Of a stretch of 64,000 nucleotides of DNA, positions 14,730-23,357 are shown piece after piece. Below the pieces are notes generated by a model. That model did no database searches. It was not told the DNA's origin and saw only the letters and a program-made list of their open reading frames with translations. Every line of letters begins with the position of its first letter. Positions within the stretch are counted from its first letter, which is position 1. This DNA comes from Saprospirales bacterium (GTDB lineage: Bacteria; Bacteroidota; Bacteroidia; Chitinophagales; Saprospiraceae): assembly GCA_016719895.1 (NCBI GenBank), contig JADJYG010000010.1:1-64000 (forward strand), written 5' to 3'. The position numbers were made by a program, and so were the translations under genes.

Positions 14730-16643
14730 CTACTGCTTGCTAATCTGCTGTTGAATTACGTTTTCCAGGCTGGCCTTCTGCTGAAGGACAGCCTGATTTT
14801 TTGCCCGTTCGTCGGGGGATCCCGGGTTCGGGATGGTATCGACCCGGTTCAGCCATTCCAGCGCTTGCTCATATTGCCCCAAAGCATACCAGGAATACGA
14901 AATATTGAGTTTCCCTTCGTCGTATTTTGGATTGATTTTCAGCGCTTTTTCAAACAAAGCGATCGCCGGCTGGTACTGGCCGGTTCGGACCAGCGCCGTT
15001 CCATAATTATTGAGCACCTGAAATGCCCAGGGGTTCAGCCGGTAGGCCGCCTCGAACGCTGCAACTGATTCGGGCACCCGGTTCATCTGGTAAAAGGCAA
15101 TACCTTCGTACCACTGCAAGGGCAACGCTACGTCGTTGTATTCATAAAACGGATTGCGGGCTGCTGCTGCTTCGCGTTGCAGGGCTGCATAATTGCCCGA
15201 AGCTTGGGCACGCAGGGCGCGCACGTTGTGTATTTCGCCCTGGATGCGTTGCCATCCGATCCAGGCATTAAACGCCAGCCCGGCTGCCAGTAGCCCGGCA
15301 AACCATGCGGAAAACCGCCGGGCCGGCAAGCCCGGCAATGCGGCCCACACCGCAGCGCTACGATGCGCCATGCCGGCAAAAAGCAAGGCCAGTATGACCT
15401 GAAGTTCGATCCGCTCGCGGGGAAAGTCGAAATACTGTATGACGCAATACCCGAGCAATCCGGTCGTCCACACCAACAGATCGTGCCGTGCCTGCGGCGC
15501 TGCCAAACGGCGCAGCGCCCAAACGGCTGCCAGAAAAGCGCCGGCAAAAAGCGCGATAAACAAACTGACACCCACGAGGCCCATCTCGGCGCGCACCTCC
15601 AGGTAGTCGTTGTGCACGCGGGTGAAAACAATGTTTTTTTCCTGCAACCGGAACGCCCCTTCGATGCTTTGAGACGGAAACAGTATTTTCCAGCTGCCCG
15701 CGCCGGCGCCCCACCAGGGGCGTTCTTTGTTCAATAAATCGGTTTTGTACCAGACAATCCGGCGTTCGACAGCGGAAGCGCTCTCCAGGTAAGTGGTCGG
15801 ATTCAGCCGCTCGGCCAGGGAGCTCCCCTGCCCTTTCCACGACACCAGCGCCACCAGCAAGGCCAGCGCAAGCAACCCGCCAGGCAATAATCGTTTAAAA
15901 AAAAACGGCCGGAATGCCGGCTCCAGCACTGCCCGGCCAGGGAAATAAAAGAAGATGCCCGCCCCAACCGCCAGGTAAACCGTTCGCGTTTGCAACAACA
16001 AAATGAGCGCCAGCAGTACCGCTACAGATGCCCCCACAAACCATTTGTTTTTAAAATCTCCCTGAAATAAAACATTCAATACCAAGAGAAAGAACAAAAA
16101 GTCGGACGCCAACCCTTTGTTGCCAAACACACCGGATGCATAATCATACAAGTGCTGGTTGTCCAATCCATGTTCGGCATACGCCATGCCGACCTGGATC
16201 AGCAACAATACCGATACGACCAGGGTAAGCACCTGGGTTATACGCAGCAGGGTGTGCCGCTGCTGGCCTTCATCATAGTGGAAAGCCTGCCGCAACAGCC
16301 AGTACACAGCAAACAGAATCAGCACTTTTTGGGCATAAAAAATGCCCTCCGACCACCTAAACGCCCAAAAAACCGACGCAAGGTTCAGCCCATACCAAGC
16401 CAGCAAAAGCAAATCGAATCCGTGCAACCGCCAGTCGCCGCCTGTTTGCCACGGTTTGCGAAAATGCGAAACGGCAGCCAGTAAAACCAGCGAAACGAAA
16501 AAAAACCGCGGCACCAGGTACCGGTCGAGGCACTGCGGTATTAAAAACAATGCACCGGCAAAAATAACCAGCCACAACCACAGGCGGTAGGGTTGGGGCA
16601 CGGGTGCGAAAGCGGGCTGTTTTTGCTTTTTTTTGACGGACAT
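14730..16643 (-). CDS. O-antigen ligase/polymerase-like membrane protein with C-terminal TPR repeats
   Basis: A 637-residue protein with about ten or more hydrophobic segments in the first 440 residues and a periplasmic loop with the Wzy_C signature (WWGAGAGSWKILFPSQS, then FTRVHNDYLEVRAEMGLVG), as in O-antigen ligases and related polymerases. The last 140 residues contain at least two TPR units (AFQVLNNYGTALVRTGQYQP, then DEGKLNISYSWYALGQYEQA). Proteins with this layout link or polymerise lipid-carried glycans; the substrate cannot be told. It stands alone, facing away from panC. Confidence 0.85.
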   Translation of the reverse strand: MSVKKKQKQPAFAPVPQPYRLWLWLVIFAGALFLIPQCLDRYLVPRFFFVSLVLLAAVSHFRKPWQTGGDWRLHGFDLLLLAWYGLNLASVFWAFRWSEGIFYAQKVLILFAVYWLLRQAFHYDEGQQRHTLLRITQVLTLVVSVLLLIQVGMAYAEHGLDNQHLYDYASGVFGNKGLASDFLFFLLVLNVLFQGDFKNKWFVGASVAVLLALILLLQTRTVYLAVGAGIFFYFPGRAVLEPAFRPFFFKRLLPGGLLALALLVALVSWKGQGSSLAERLNPTTYLESASAVERRIVWYKTDLLNKERPWWGAGAGSWKILFPSQSIEGAFRLQEKNIVFTRVHNDYLEVRAEMGLVGVSLFIALFAGAFLAAVWALRRLAAPQARHDLLVWTTGLLGYCVIQYFDFPRERIELQVILALLFAGMAHRSAAVWAALPGLPARRFSAWFAGLLAAGLAFNAWIGWQRIQGEIHNVRALRAQASGNYAALQREAAAARNPFYEYNDVALPLQWYEGIAFYQMNRVPESVAAFEAAYRLNPWAFQVLNNYGTALVRTGQYQPAIALFEKALKINPKYDEGKLNISYSWYALGQYEQALEWLNRVDTIPNPGSPDERAKNQAVLQQKASLENVIQQQISKQ

Positions 16644-16795
16644 GGCAGGATCGTTATAGCGGAGGCTAAGGTATCGTTTCGGCCGAAAATCCCCAGCATG
16701 CTCTGGCGGACGCGTCCAAACACTTCGGCGATTAAACTTCTTTTTTAACCTTTGCGCTGTGCCGGCGGGACCAACCCCACCGCTCTGAATCCGGT

Positions 16796-17647
16796 ATGTT
16801 GATTTTTAAAAAAGTAGCCGATCTGCAACGCTGGCTCGGGGCCGAGCGCCGGGCAGGCAAACGCGCCGGGTTTGTTCCCACGATGGGCGCTTTGCACCAC
16901 GGTCACCTCAGCCTCGTTCATGCGGCCAAAGCAGAATGTGAACGGGTGGTGGCAAGCATTTTTGTCAACCCCACACAGTTTAACGACCCCAAAGACCTGG
17001 AAAAATATCCCCGGATGCCCGGGCAGGATATTGCGCTGCTGACCAGCGCTTATTGCGACGCTTTGTTTATGCCGCCGGTAGAGGAGGTGTACCCCCCCGG
17101 CCGCAACCTGACGCTTCATCTCGATTTCGGCCGGCTCGAGCAGGTCATGGAAGGCCGGTTCCGGCCCGGGCATTTCAGCGGCATGGCCACGGTAGTCCAT
17201 CGCCTGCTCGATATCGTGCAGCCCGACCGTCTGTATATGGGCCAGAAAGATTTTCAACAGCTGTGCATTGTGCGCGACATGTTGCGCCAACTTCAATCGC
17301 CCGTCGGGCTCGTCATGTGCCCGACCATGCGCGAAGCCGACGGCCTGGCCATGTCGAGCCGCAACCTGCGCCTCAGCCCTGCCATGCGCGGTGCGGCGCC
17401 GGCCATTTACCGGGCCCTGCAAGCGGCTAAAAATGAATTTGTACAGGGCAGCACAGCCGCCGGCGTGCAGGCGCAGGCGCTGAACTACCTGCACACCGCC
17501 GGCCTGCAACCCGAATATTTCGATATCGTGGACGGTGTGACGCTCGAGCCGGTGCAAGGGTACGCCGACGCGGCGTTTATCGTGGCCTGCGCAGCTGCCT
17601 GGGCGGGCGACGTGCGGTTGATCGATAATGAGGTGCTCAAACCCTAG
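16796..17647 (+). CDS. panC: Pantothenate synthetase
   Basis: Full length (283 residues). It condenses pantoate and beta-alanine with ATP to pantothenate, a step of coenzyme A synthesis. Visible motifs are FVPTMGALHHGHLSLV (nucleotidyltransferase HxGH), ASIFVNPTQFN, FRPGHFSGMATVVHRLLDIV, YMGQKDFQQ and ADGLAMSSRNLRLS. The start MLIFKKVADLQ is typical. No other pantothenate gene is adjacent. It converges with glgP, with only 36 bases between the stops. Confidence 0.97.
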   Translation: MLIFKKVADLQRWLGAERRAGKRAGFVPTMGALHHGHLSLVHAAKAECERVVASIFVNPTQFNDPKDLEKYPRMPGQDIALLTSAYCDALFMPPVEEVYPPGRNLTLHLDFGRLEQVMEGRFRPGHFSGMATVVHRLLDIVQPDRLYMGQKDFQQLCIVRDMLRQLQSPVGLVMCPTMREADGLAMSSRNLRLSPAMRGAAPAIYRALQAAKNEFVQGSTAAGVQAQALNYLHTAGLQPEYFDIVDGVTLEPVQGYADAAFIVACAAAWAGDVRLIDNEVLKP

Positions 17648-17683
17648 TGGTTGAGCGCTTTCAGGCGCCCCGGGAAACCGTTT

Positions 17684-20263
17684 CTACAACCACCGCACCA
17701 GGTCGAAGTCTTGCCGGTGCGGCAGCAGCGGGTGTATGGGAAACAAACGGAAACCGTATTCGAATACGCCGGCAGATTTCGGTGTGATATCACAGGAGTA
17801 GGTCGCCAGGGTTCCTTTTTGGTGTTCGAGGTCCAAATCGTAGGTGCGGATCAGTTCGAGTTCGGTCTCTGACAGGCGGCGGAAAAAAACGACTTCCACG
17901 CCTACATCGGAGGAACTGAGTTCTTGCAGGTGCAGCGTAACGGATGCCTTGAAGTTTTCGCCGAGTGGCAGGGAGCGGTTGAACGTATCCGGCGCTTGCA
18001 GGTCAGCCAGTTCGATGGCATCCCAGGCACGGCGGACACGGTTCTTCCATTCCACCAACTGGCCCAGTGCGATAAAGTTATTTTTTTTCAACTTTTGACT
18101 TCGCCCCCACAGCGCCTGGTAATACCGCGCCTGGTAGTCGTCGAGCATACGTTTCATCACAAAATCGGGCGCAATATCGGCAATGGTATTTTTGATATGC
18201 GCTACCCAGCGTTCGCTGATGCCGCCGGCATTCTGGTCGAAGTAAGTGGGGATAATATCCGTTTCCAGGATATTGTACATCGTTTCAGCATCGAGTTCGT
18301 TTTGAAGGCCGGGCTCGGCGTAGGTATCCTGTTCGGGCAGCGCCCAACCCGCACCCGGCTTGTAGCCTTCGCACCACCAGCCATCGAGCACGGAAAAATT
18401 CATCACACCGTTCATGACGGCTTTCATTCCGCTGGTACCACTGGCTTCTTTCGGGCGGGTAGGGTTGTTGAGCCAGATATCGACACCCTGCACCAGGAGT
18501 TTGGCCATTTCCATGCCGTAATTTTCAAGGAAAATGACCTTGCCTTTGAAATCGGGGTTCGTCGTAGTGTTGTATATAAACCGGATATACTCCTGCCCGC
18601 CCTTGTCGGCGGGGTGCGCTTTGCCGGCAAACAGAAACAAAACGGGCCGGTCGGCCTTGTTTACGATATCGGCCAGGCGTTTTTCATTGGAAAACAACAA
18701 CGTGGCGCGTTTATAGGTAGCGAAACGGCGGGCAAAGCCGATCACAAGCGCATCTTCGCGGATCGCATTGATAATTTCAAATATGTTGCGCGGGTTTTCG
18801 CCGCGGCGGGTCAGGTCTTCGCGGAGGTGGCGCCGCACCCAATCGAGCAGGCGTTTTTTCAGCAGGCGCCGGATGGCCATGATTTTATCGGCCGGTACCT
18901 GGTGTATCTTGTTCCAAAAAGCGCGGTTGGTTTGATCCTCCCAAAAGCCTTTGCCAAAAGTTTTGAGGTACAGTTCGAGCCATTCACCGGCCACCCAGGT
19001 CGGAAAGTGGACGCTATTGGTCACGTAGCCCACGTGCGATTCGGCATAATTGTACTCCGGGTACAACACGTTGAACATTTTCTGGCTCACTTCCCCGTGC
19101 ATGCGGCTCACGCCGTTCACCTCCTGCGAGGTACGGATGGCCAGGTGGCTCATCGAGAACAGCTCGCTGGCATCTTCCGGATTCACCCGGCCAAAGGCCA
19201 CCAACTCCTCCCAGGAAATATCGAGGGCGAAGGTGTATTCGAAAAGGTAGTCGCGCAGGGTGGACTCTGCAAAGGCATCATGCCCGGCCGGCACCGGGGT
19301 ATGCGTGGTGAACAACTGGGTAGCCCGTACGATCTCAAGTGCCTGCTCATAAGGCAATTGTTTGTTTTTCAAATAATTGCGCAGCCTTTCCAGCCCTAAA
19401 AATGCGGCATGCCCTTCGTTTAAGTGGTAAAGGTCGGGTTCCAGCTGCATGGCTTTGAGCGCGCGTACGCCGCCGATACCGAGCAGGATTTCCTGCCGCA
19501 GGCGGTTTTCGTTGTCGCCGCCATACAATTGGTGCGTAATGGCGCGGTCCTCCCAGCGGTTGTCGTCGATATCGGTATCGAGCAAATAAAGCGGGATGCG
19601 GCCGACGTTGAGTTGCCAGACTTTGGCCCATACCGTGCGCCCCGCAAAATTGACGTGTACTTTGATCCATTCCCCGCGCTCGTCGCGCACGGGTACGACG
19701 GGCAGTTGGGTAAATTTCGCCGCTTCGAGGTGGTGAATTTGCTCGCCGTGCAGGGAAATGGCCTGTTGGAAATAGCCGTAGCGGTACAGCAGGCCAACGG
19801 CAATCAGGTGCACATTGCGGTCGCTGGCCTCTTTCAGGTAGTCGCCTGCCAGCACGCCCAGGCCGCCCGAGTACAAGCGGACGCTATGGTGCAGGCCGTA
19901 CTCCATGCAAAAATAGGCGATTTGCGGCTGCCCATGGGCAGGAGCCTGGCCCATATAATCCTCAAAATCACCGTGCACCTGTTTTAATTTGGCCGTAAAT
20001 TTGGCGTCCGCCAGCAGGCCCTGCGCTTTTTCAATGCTGAGTTCCTCCAGCAACGCCAGGGGATTGAAATTGACCGTTTCGAACAGCTGCGGGTCGATGG
20101 AGCGGAACAATTCGATGGCATCGTGGTTCCACGACCACCAAAGGTTGGTAGCCAGCTCGTGCAAGGGCGCCAAACCTTCGGGCAACTTGGGTTCGATGAA
20201 AATGCGCTTTAACTTCGCATTGTTTTGTGTCAGGTTGCCAACCATATCGGGAATTTGTGTCAT
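17684..20263 (-). CDS. glgP: Glycogen/starch (alpha-glucan) phosphorylase, GT35
   Basis: An 859-residue protein of the short bacterial alpha-glucan phosphorylase type (TIGR02094-like). It releases glucose 1-phosphate from glycogen or maltodextrin. Visible are the DUF3417-like N-terminus (LHELATNLWWSWNHDAIELF), YFCMEYGLHHSVRLYSGGLG, HLNEGHAAFLGLERL and the PLP-lysine region (EASGTSGMKAVMNGVMNFSV). The start at 20263 (MTQIPDMVGN) is chosen because the frame upstream to 20350 has no family similarity. A -7 promoter element lies 45 bases upstream. The other glycogen genes are not in the window. Confidence 0.95.
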   Translation of the reverse strand: MTQIPDMVGNLTQNNAKLKRIFIEPKLPEGLAPLHELATNLWWSWNHDAIELFRSIDPQLFETVNFNPLALLEELSIEKAQGLLADAKFTAKLKQVHGDFEDYMGQAPAHGQPQIAYFCMEYGLHHSVRLYSGGLGVLAGDYLKEASDRNVHLIAVGLLYRYGYFQQAISLHGEQIHHLEAAKFTQLPVVPVRDERGEWIKVHVNFAGRTVWAKVWQLNVGRIPLYLLDTDIDDNRWEDRAITHQLYGGDNENRLRQEILLGIGGVRALKAMQLEPDLYHLNEGHAAFLGLERLRNYLKNKQLPYEQALEIVRATQLFTTHTPVPAGHDAFAESTLRDYLFEYTFALDISWEELVAFGRVNPEDASELFSMSHLAIRTSQEVNGVSRMHGEVSQKMFNVLYPEYNYAESHVGYVTNSVHFPTWVAGEWLELYLKTFGKGFWEDQTNRAFWNKIHQVPADKIMAIRRLLKKRLLDWVRRHLREDLTRRGENPRNIFEIINAIREDALVIGFARRFATYKRATLLFSNEKRLADIVNKADRPVLFLFAGKAHPADKGGQEYIRFIYNTTTNPDFKGKVIFLENYGMEMAKLLVQGVDIWLNNPTRPKEASGTSGMKAVMNGVMNFSVLDGWWCEGYKPGAGWALPEQDTYAEPGLQNELDAETMYNILETDIIPTYFDQNAGGISERWVAHIKNTIADIAPDFVMKRMLDDYQARYYQALWGRSQKLKKNNFIALGQLVEWKNRVRRAWDAIELADLQAPDTFNRSLPLGENFKASVTLHLQELSSSDVGVEVVFFRRLSETELELIRTYDLDLEHQKGTLATYSCDITPKSAGVFEYGFRLFPIHPLLPHRQDFDLVRWL

Positions 20264-20307
20264 GGTATGAATATCGTATAAACGGCGAAATCCGGAGTTT
20301 GCAGGAG

Positions 20308-20315
20308 CAAAAGTA
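20308..20315 (-). promoter_or_regulatory. -7 element of glgP
   Basis: The minus strand reads TACTTTTG here, matching TAnnTTTG. No clear TTG is found 20 bases upstream. Confidence 0.4.
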
Positions 20316-20379
20316 CGGCGAATTCCGATAGGTTCGTGTAAAACACACAAAAAGTCGGGTCGTTTAAATTTTGAAGCAC

Positions 20380-21117
20380 ATGAAAATCATACTCCGGTTT
20401 GCCCTTTTTTTGTTTTTTGCAGCGGCCTGCGACAATACGGCGCCCCCCCCTTCCGGCAATACCTCCGGCATCAGCGCCCTGCAACAGGTTGCGGAGACGC
20501 CTGCTCCAGTTCAAACCCTCCGGGGTATGTATAAAAACGGCGGCAATGGCGCGCGTTGGTACGATTGCGCCAGCGGTAAAACCTACCTGGTAATCGATGA
20601 AACGAATACCCTGGCTACGCTGTACCGCGCTGCCTGCCAGCCGGCGCCCTGCCCCGGCGAATCGGTGTATGGCGTAGCGCAGGGGCGGGTCAGCCCTACC
20701 GGTACCGCCGGTGCGGCAAGCGGTTCCGATGGCACGCTCCGGATCAGCCGGGTCGATACGCTGGCGCCCAAAACACTATTCAATACCTGTGCGCCCTACG
20801 ATTTCTGGTGCTCCGGTACCGAACCGTTTTGGGGTATGCTGATATCGGAAACCGACGGCGGCTTTTTTCTGAAAACTATGGGCGACGAACGCGGCCGGAC
20901 CTTTCCCTGGTCAGCGCCGGTGCAAAACGGCACAACCTGGGCATATACGAGCAGCGACCCCGCCAGCGGCGAAAGCCTGCGTGTGCGCGTGCGCCGGGAA
21001 CCCTGCAGCGACGGGATGTCGGAACGGCAGTACGGCTATTCGGTGGAAATCCAGCTGGGCGATCAAACCCTGCGGGGCTGTGCCGTGCGCATGGGCGATG
21101 CCTTGAGCCGCGAGTGA
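20380..21117 (+). CDS. Lipoprotein with NlpE/COG3650-like C-terminal region
   Basis: A 245-residue lipoprotein (MKIILRFALFLFFAAACDNT). The first half (LRGMYKNGGNGARWYDCASG and TLYRAACQPAPC) recalls NlpE-like or copper-resistance-associated lipoproteins. The second half has the motif FWCSGTEPFWGMLIS followed by GTTWAYTS and a final CSDGMSERQYGYSVEIQLGD, characteristic of COG3650-type periplasmic domains. The function is unknown; these domains are thought to act in the envelope. ATG 20380 is preferred over TTG 20371. It is divergent from glgP. Confidence 0.75.
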   Translation: MKIILRFALFLFFAAACDNTAPPPSGNTSGISALQQVAETPAPVQTLRGMYKNGGNGARWYDCASGKTYLVIDETNTLATLYRAACQPAPCPGESVYGVAQGRVSPTGTAGAASGSDGTLRISRVDTLAPKTLFNTCAPYDFWCSGTEPFWGMLISETDGGFFLKTMGDERGRTFPWSAPVQNGTTWAYTSSDPASGESLRVRVRREPCSDGMSERQYGYSVEIQLGDQTLRGCAVRMGDALSRE

Positions 21118-21175
21118 GCTACAGACGCGTTGAGAGTATGTAGCGGCGGGCTAAAAATCCGTTGCGATAATTAGC

Positions 21176-21206
21176 TTGGTTATTTTGCGGCGATACCTTA
21201 CTTTTG
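21176..21206 (+). promoter_or_regulatory. Promoter of the rpsF-rpsR-rplI operon
   Basis: TTG at 21176-21178, then 20 bases, then TACTTTTG at 21199-21206: a near-perfect Bacteroidota promoter. The rpsF ATG is 48 bases downstream. Confidence 0.7.
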
Positions 21207-21254
21207 CACCCGCTTTAAGCGAAAGTCCATTTATTTTTTCACAAGTAATTGAAA

Positions 21255-21683
21255 ATGAGACATTACGAAGTCACCTTCATCGTAGATCCAGTGCTGTCGG
21301 GCGATGAAGTCAAATCGGCAGCAACACACATCCAAAACGAGTTGAAAAACTTTGGCGCCACGCTGGTGTCGGTGGATGAAATAGGCCTGAAACAGCTGGC
21401 CTATCCGATCAAAAAGCGCTCCAGCGGCGTGTACTACTGCCTCGAATTCGGTTGTATATCGGCCGAGTGGCTGACCAAGTTCGAACTGAACCTGAAGCGC
21501 GACGAGCGTTTGCTGCGCTTCCTCACGGTCAAGCTTGACAAGTACGGCATCAAGTACAACGACGACAAGCGCAACGGCCGCATTGGCAAGCGCAAAACGG
21601 AAGAAGCCGCCCCGGTGGTTGAACCCGCTCCGAAACCGGTAGTGGTTGACCTCGACGAGGCAGAGGCAGAAGTTGAGATTTGA
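21255..21683 (+). CDS. rpsF: 30S ribosomal protein S6
   Basis: A 142-residue S6 protein (MRHYEVTFIVDPVLSGDEV, then RSSGVYYCLEFGC and FELNLKRDERLLRFLTVKLD) with an acidic C-terminal tail (VVDLDEAEAEVEI). It binds S18 in the platform of the small subunit. First gene of rpsF-rpsR-rplI with a promoter upstream. ATG 21255 is chosen over the TTG at 21249. Confidence 0.97.
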   Translation: MRHYEVTFIVDPVLSGDEVKSAATHIQNELKNFGATLVSVDEIGLKQLAYPIKKRSSGVYYCLEFGCISAEWLTKFELNLKRDERLLRFLTVKLDKYGIKYNDDKRNGRIGKRKTEEAAPVVEPAPKPVVVDLDEAEAEVEI

Positions 21684-21733
21684 TGCGCGCCAACACCATC
21701 CATTTTTTCACTCGCTAAACACTTTCACTGCAT

Positions 21734-22003
21734 ATGGCTGCTTCGAGAGAAGACGTTAAGTTCCTCAGCAATCCGAAAATCGGGCTGAAACGCAAAAAAT
21801 ACTGCCGTTTTCGCAAATTCGGCATCAAATACATCGATTACAAGGATCCGGAATTCCTGATCCAGTTTATCAATGAACAGGGCAAACTGCTGCCGCGCCG
21901 GATTACCGGCAACAGCCTCAAGTACCAGCGCCGCGTATCGACGGCCGTCAAACGCGCCCGCCACCTGGGCATGTTGCCCTTTATCGGCGATTTGCTCAAA
22001 TGA
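21734..22003 (+). CDS. rpsR: 30S ribosomal protein S18
   Basis: An 89-residue S18 protein with the core KKKYCRFRKFGIKYIDYKD (here written KRKKYCRFRK) and the C-terminal signature LLPRRITGNSLKYQRRVSTA, then VKRARHLGMLPFI. It partners S6, encoded 50 bases upstream, and the order S6-S18-L9 is the usual bacterial one. Confidence 0.97.
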   Translation: MAASREDVKFLSNPKIGLKRKKYCRFRKFGIKYIDYKDPEFLIQFINEQGKLLPRRITGNSLKYQRRVSTAVKRARHLGMLPFIGDLLK

Positions 22004-22056
22004 GTTTGAACGCTGAACTTTAAATTTCAACCGTCGAACTTCAAACTTTTAAAGCA

Positions 22057-22536
22057 ATGGAAATCATTCTGCTCGATCATATCGACAAAGTCGGCGACAA
22101 ACACGATGTCGTCAAAGTAAAAGACGGCTTCGGCCGCAACTACCTGATCCCGCGCGGGCTGGCTATCGTAGCCAACAAAGCCAATATGGCCCGGCTGGAA
22201 GGCATGAAAAAACAAACTGCCAAGAAGGAATCCGCCAAAGTAGGCACCTACCAGGAATACGCCGCCCAGCTGGCCGCAGGCGCCCTCAAGATTGTAGCGA
22301 AAGCCGGCGAAAGCGGCCGCTTGTTCGGATCGGTGACGGCCCAAAACCTGGTGGATGCCATCCAGGAAAAGTTTGGCATCGCCGTGGAAAAACGGCTTGT
22401 GATCATGCCGGAAGAGGTGAAAGAACTCGGCGCGTACGAAGCCACGATCAAGTTTCACCCCGAGGTGATGGCCCCGGTGAAATTTGAGGTGGTGACGGGC
22501 GAAGAAAAGGAGGAAGGCGCCGATGATGCCGAATAA
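22057..22536 (+). CDS. rplI: 50S ribosomal protein L9
   Basis: A 159-residue L9 protein: N-terminal domain MEIILLDHIDKVGDKHDVVK with GFGRNYLIPRGLAIVANKAN, a connecting helix, and the C-terminal domain (GRLFGSVTAQNLVDAIQEKF). It ends with an acidic tail (EEKEEGADDAE). Last gene of the ribosomal operon, followed by a terminator at 22567. Confidence 0.97.
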   Translation: MEIILLDHIDKVGDKHDVVKVKDGFGRNYLIPRGLAIVANKANMARLEGMKKQTAKKESAKVGTYQEYAAQLAAGALKIVAKAGESGRLFGSVTAQNLVDAIQEKFGIAVEKRLVIMPEEVKELGAYEATIKFHPEVMAPVKFEVVTGEEKEEGADDAE

Positions 22537-22566
22537 CCGGTTTCAGGCGTCAAAAAATAATTCTAC

Positions 22567-22607
22567 AGGCAAAATCCGGCGAAATGCCCGGGTTTTGCCT
22601 TTTTTTG
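22567..22607 (+). terminator. Terminator after rplI
   Basis: aggcaaaatccgg pairs with cccgggttttgcct (small bulge), followed by seven T. It closes the ribosomal operon. Confidence 0.85.
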
Positions 22608-22644
22608 TTGGGGCAAACCGGTTTTGCCCCAACACATACCCGCC

Positions 22645-23352
22645 GTGGATATCTTGCTTACCATATTGGCCGTGCTGCCCGGACTGCTCATCAGTTATGG
22701 CATTTTCCGCGCCGACAAATACGAACGCGAGCCGCTGACGCTGCTGGTATTTTGTTTCGTGATTGGCGGCAGTATTACCTTTCCGGTGGTGGCGATCGAA
22801 CGGTGGGCATTCGCATGGTCTGGCACACCGCCCTTTCACTTACTCCAGACAGCGCTTTTGTCGTTCGGCGTACTGGCCTTTACGGAAGAAGCCGCCAAGT
22901 TTTTCCTGCTGCGGGCCCTGGCTTTCCCCCAGCGTTTTTTCAATGAACCGATCGACGGAATTGTTTATGCCGTGCTGATCGCCATGGGCTTTGCTACCGT
23001 CGAAAATATCGCGTACGCCAACCGGTTCGGCTTGCACACCCTGCTCGTGCGCTCCCTGACCGCCGTGCCCGCCCACCTGGTTTTTGGAATCGTACAGGGC
23101 TACTATGCCGGTTTGGCCCGCTTCGATCCACCCAGTCAGTCCCGCTTGTTAACCCGCGGTTTGGTGCTGGCGATCGCGCTGCATGGCGCCTACGACCTGT
23201 TGATTTTGCAAAACTGGTCGCACTGGCTGGTCGTATTGGGTACTTTCGGACTCTACCTGAGCCTCCTTTTTTGCGGCCGCCTCATCCAGCACCACCAGGA
23301 ACACTCGCCGTTTCGAACCACAGACCGCGGCGATCAACACCCAACGCCCTAA
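22645..23352 (+). CDS. PrsW-family intramembrane metalloprotease
   Basis: About 235 residues with several hydrophobic helices and the PrsW signatures: FTEEAAKFFLLRAL (EExxK), FNEPIDGIVYAVLIAMGFAT followed by VENIAYA, and VPAHLVFGIVQGYYAG, plus a fourth motif LAIALHGAYDL with the second His. PrsW cuts an anti-sigma factor in Bacillus, and the family shares the fold of Abi/Rce1 proteases. I chose GTG 22645 (MDILLTILAVLPG); TTG 22624 is an alternative. The substrate is unknown; no sigma/anti-sigma pair is nearby. The stop is 5 bases before the next ATG, so it likely forms an operon with the DUF5682 gene. Confidence 0.88.
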   Translation: MDILLTILAVLPGLLISYGIFRADKYEREPLTLLVFCFVIGGSITFPVVAIERWAFAWSGTPPFHLLQTALLSFGVLAFTEEAAKFFLLRALAFPQRFFNEPIDGIVYAVLIAMGFATVENIAYANRFGLHTLLVRSLTAVPAHLVFGIVQGYYAGLARFDPPSQSRLLTRGLVLAIALHGAYDLLILQNWSHWLVVLGTFGLYLSLLFCGRLIQHHQEHSPFRTTDRGDQHPTP

Positions 23353-23357
23353 GCCCC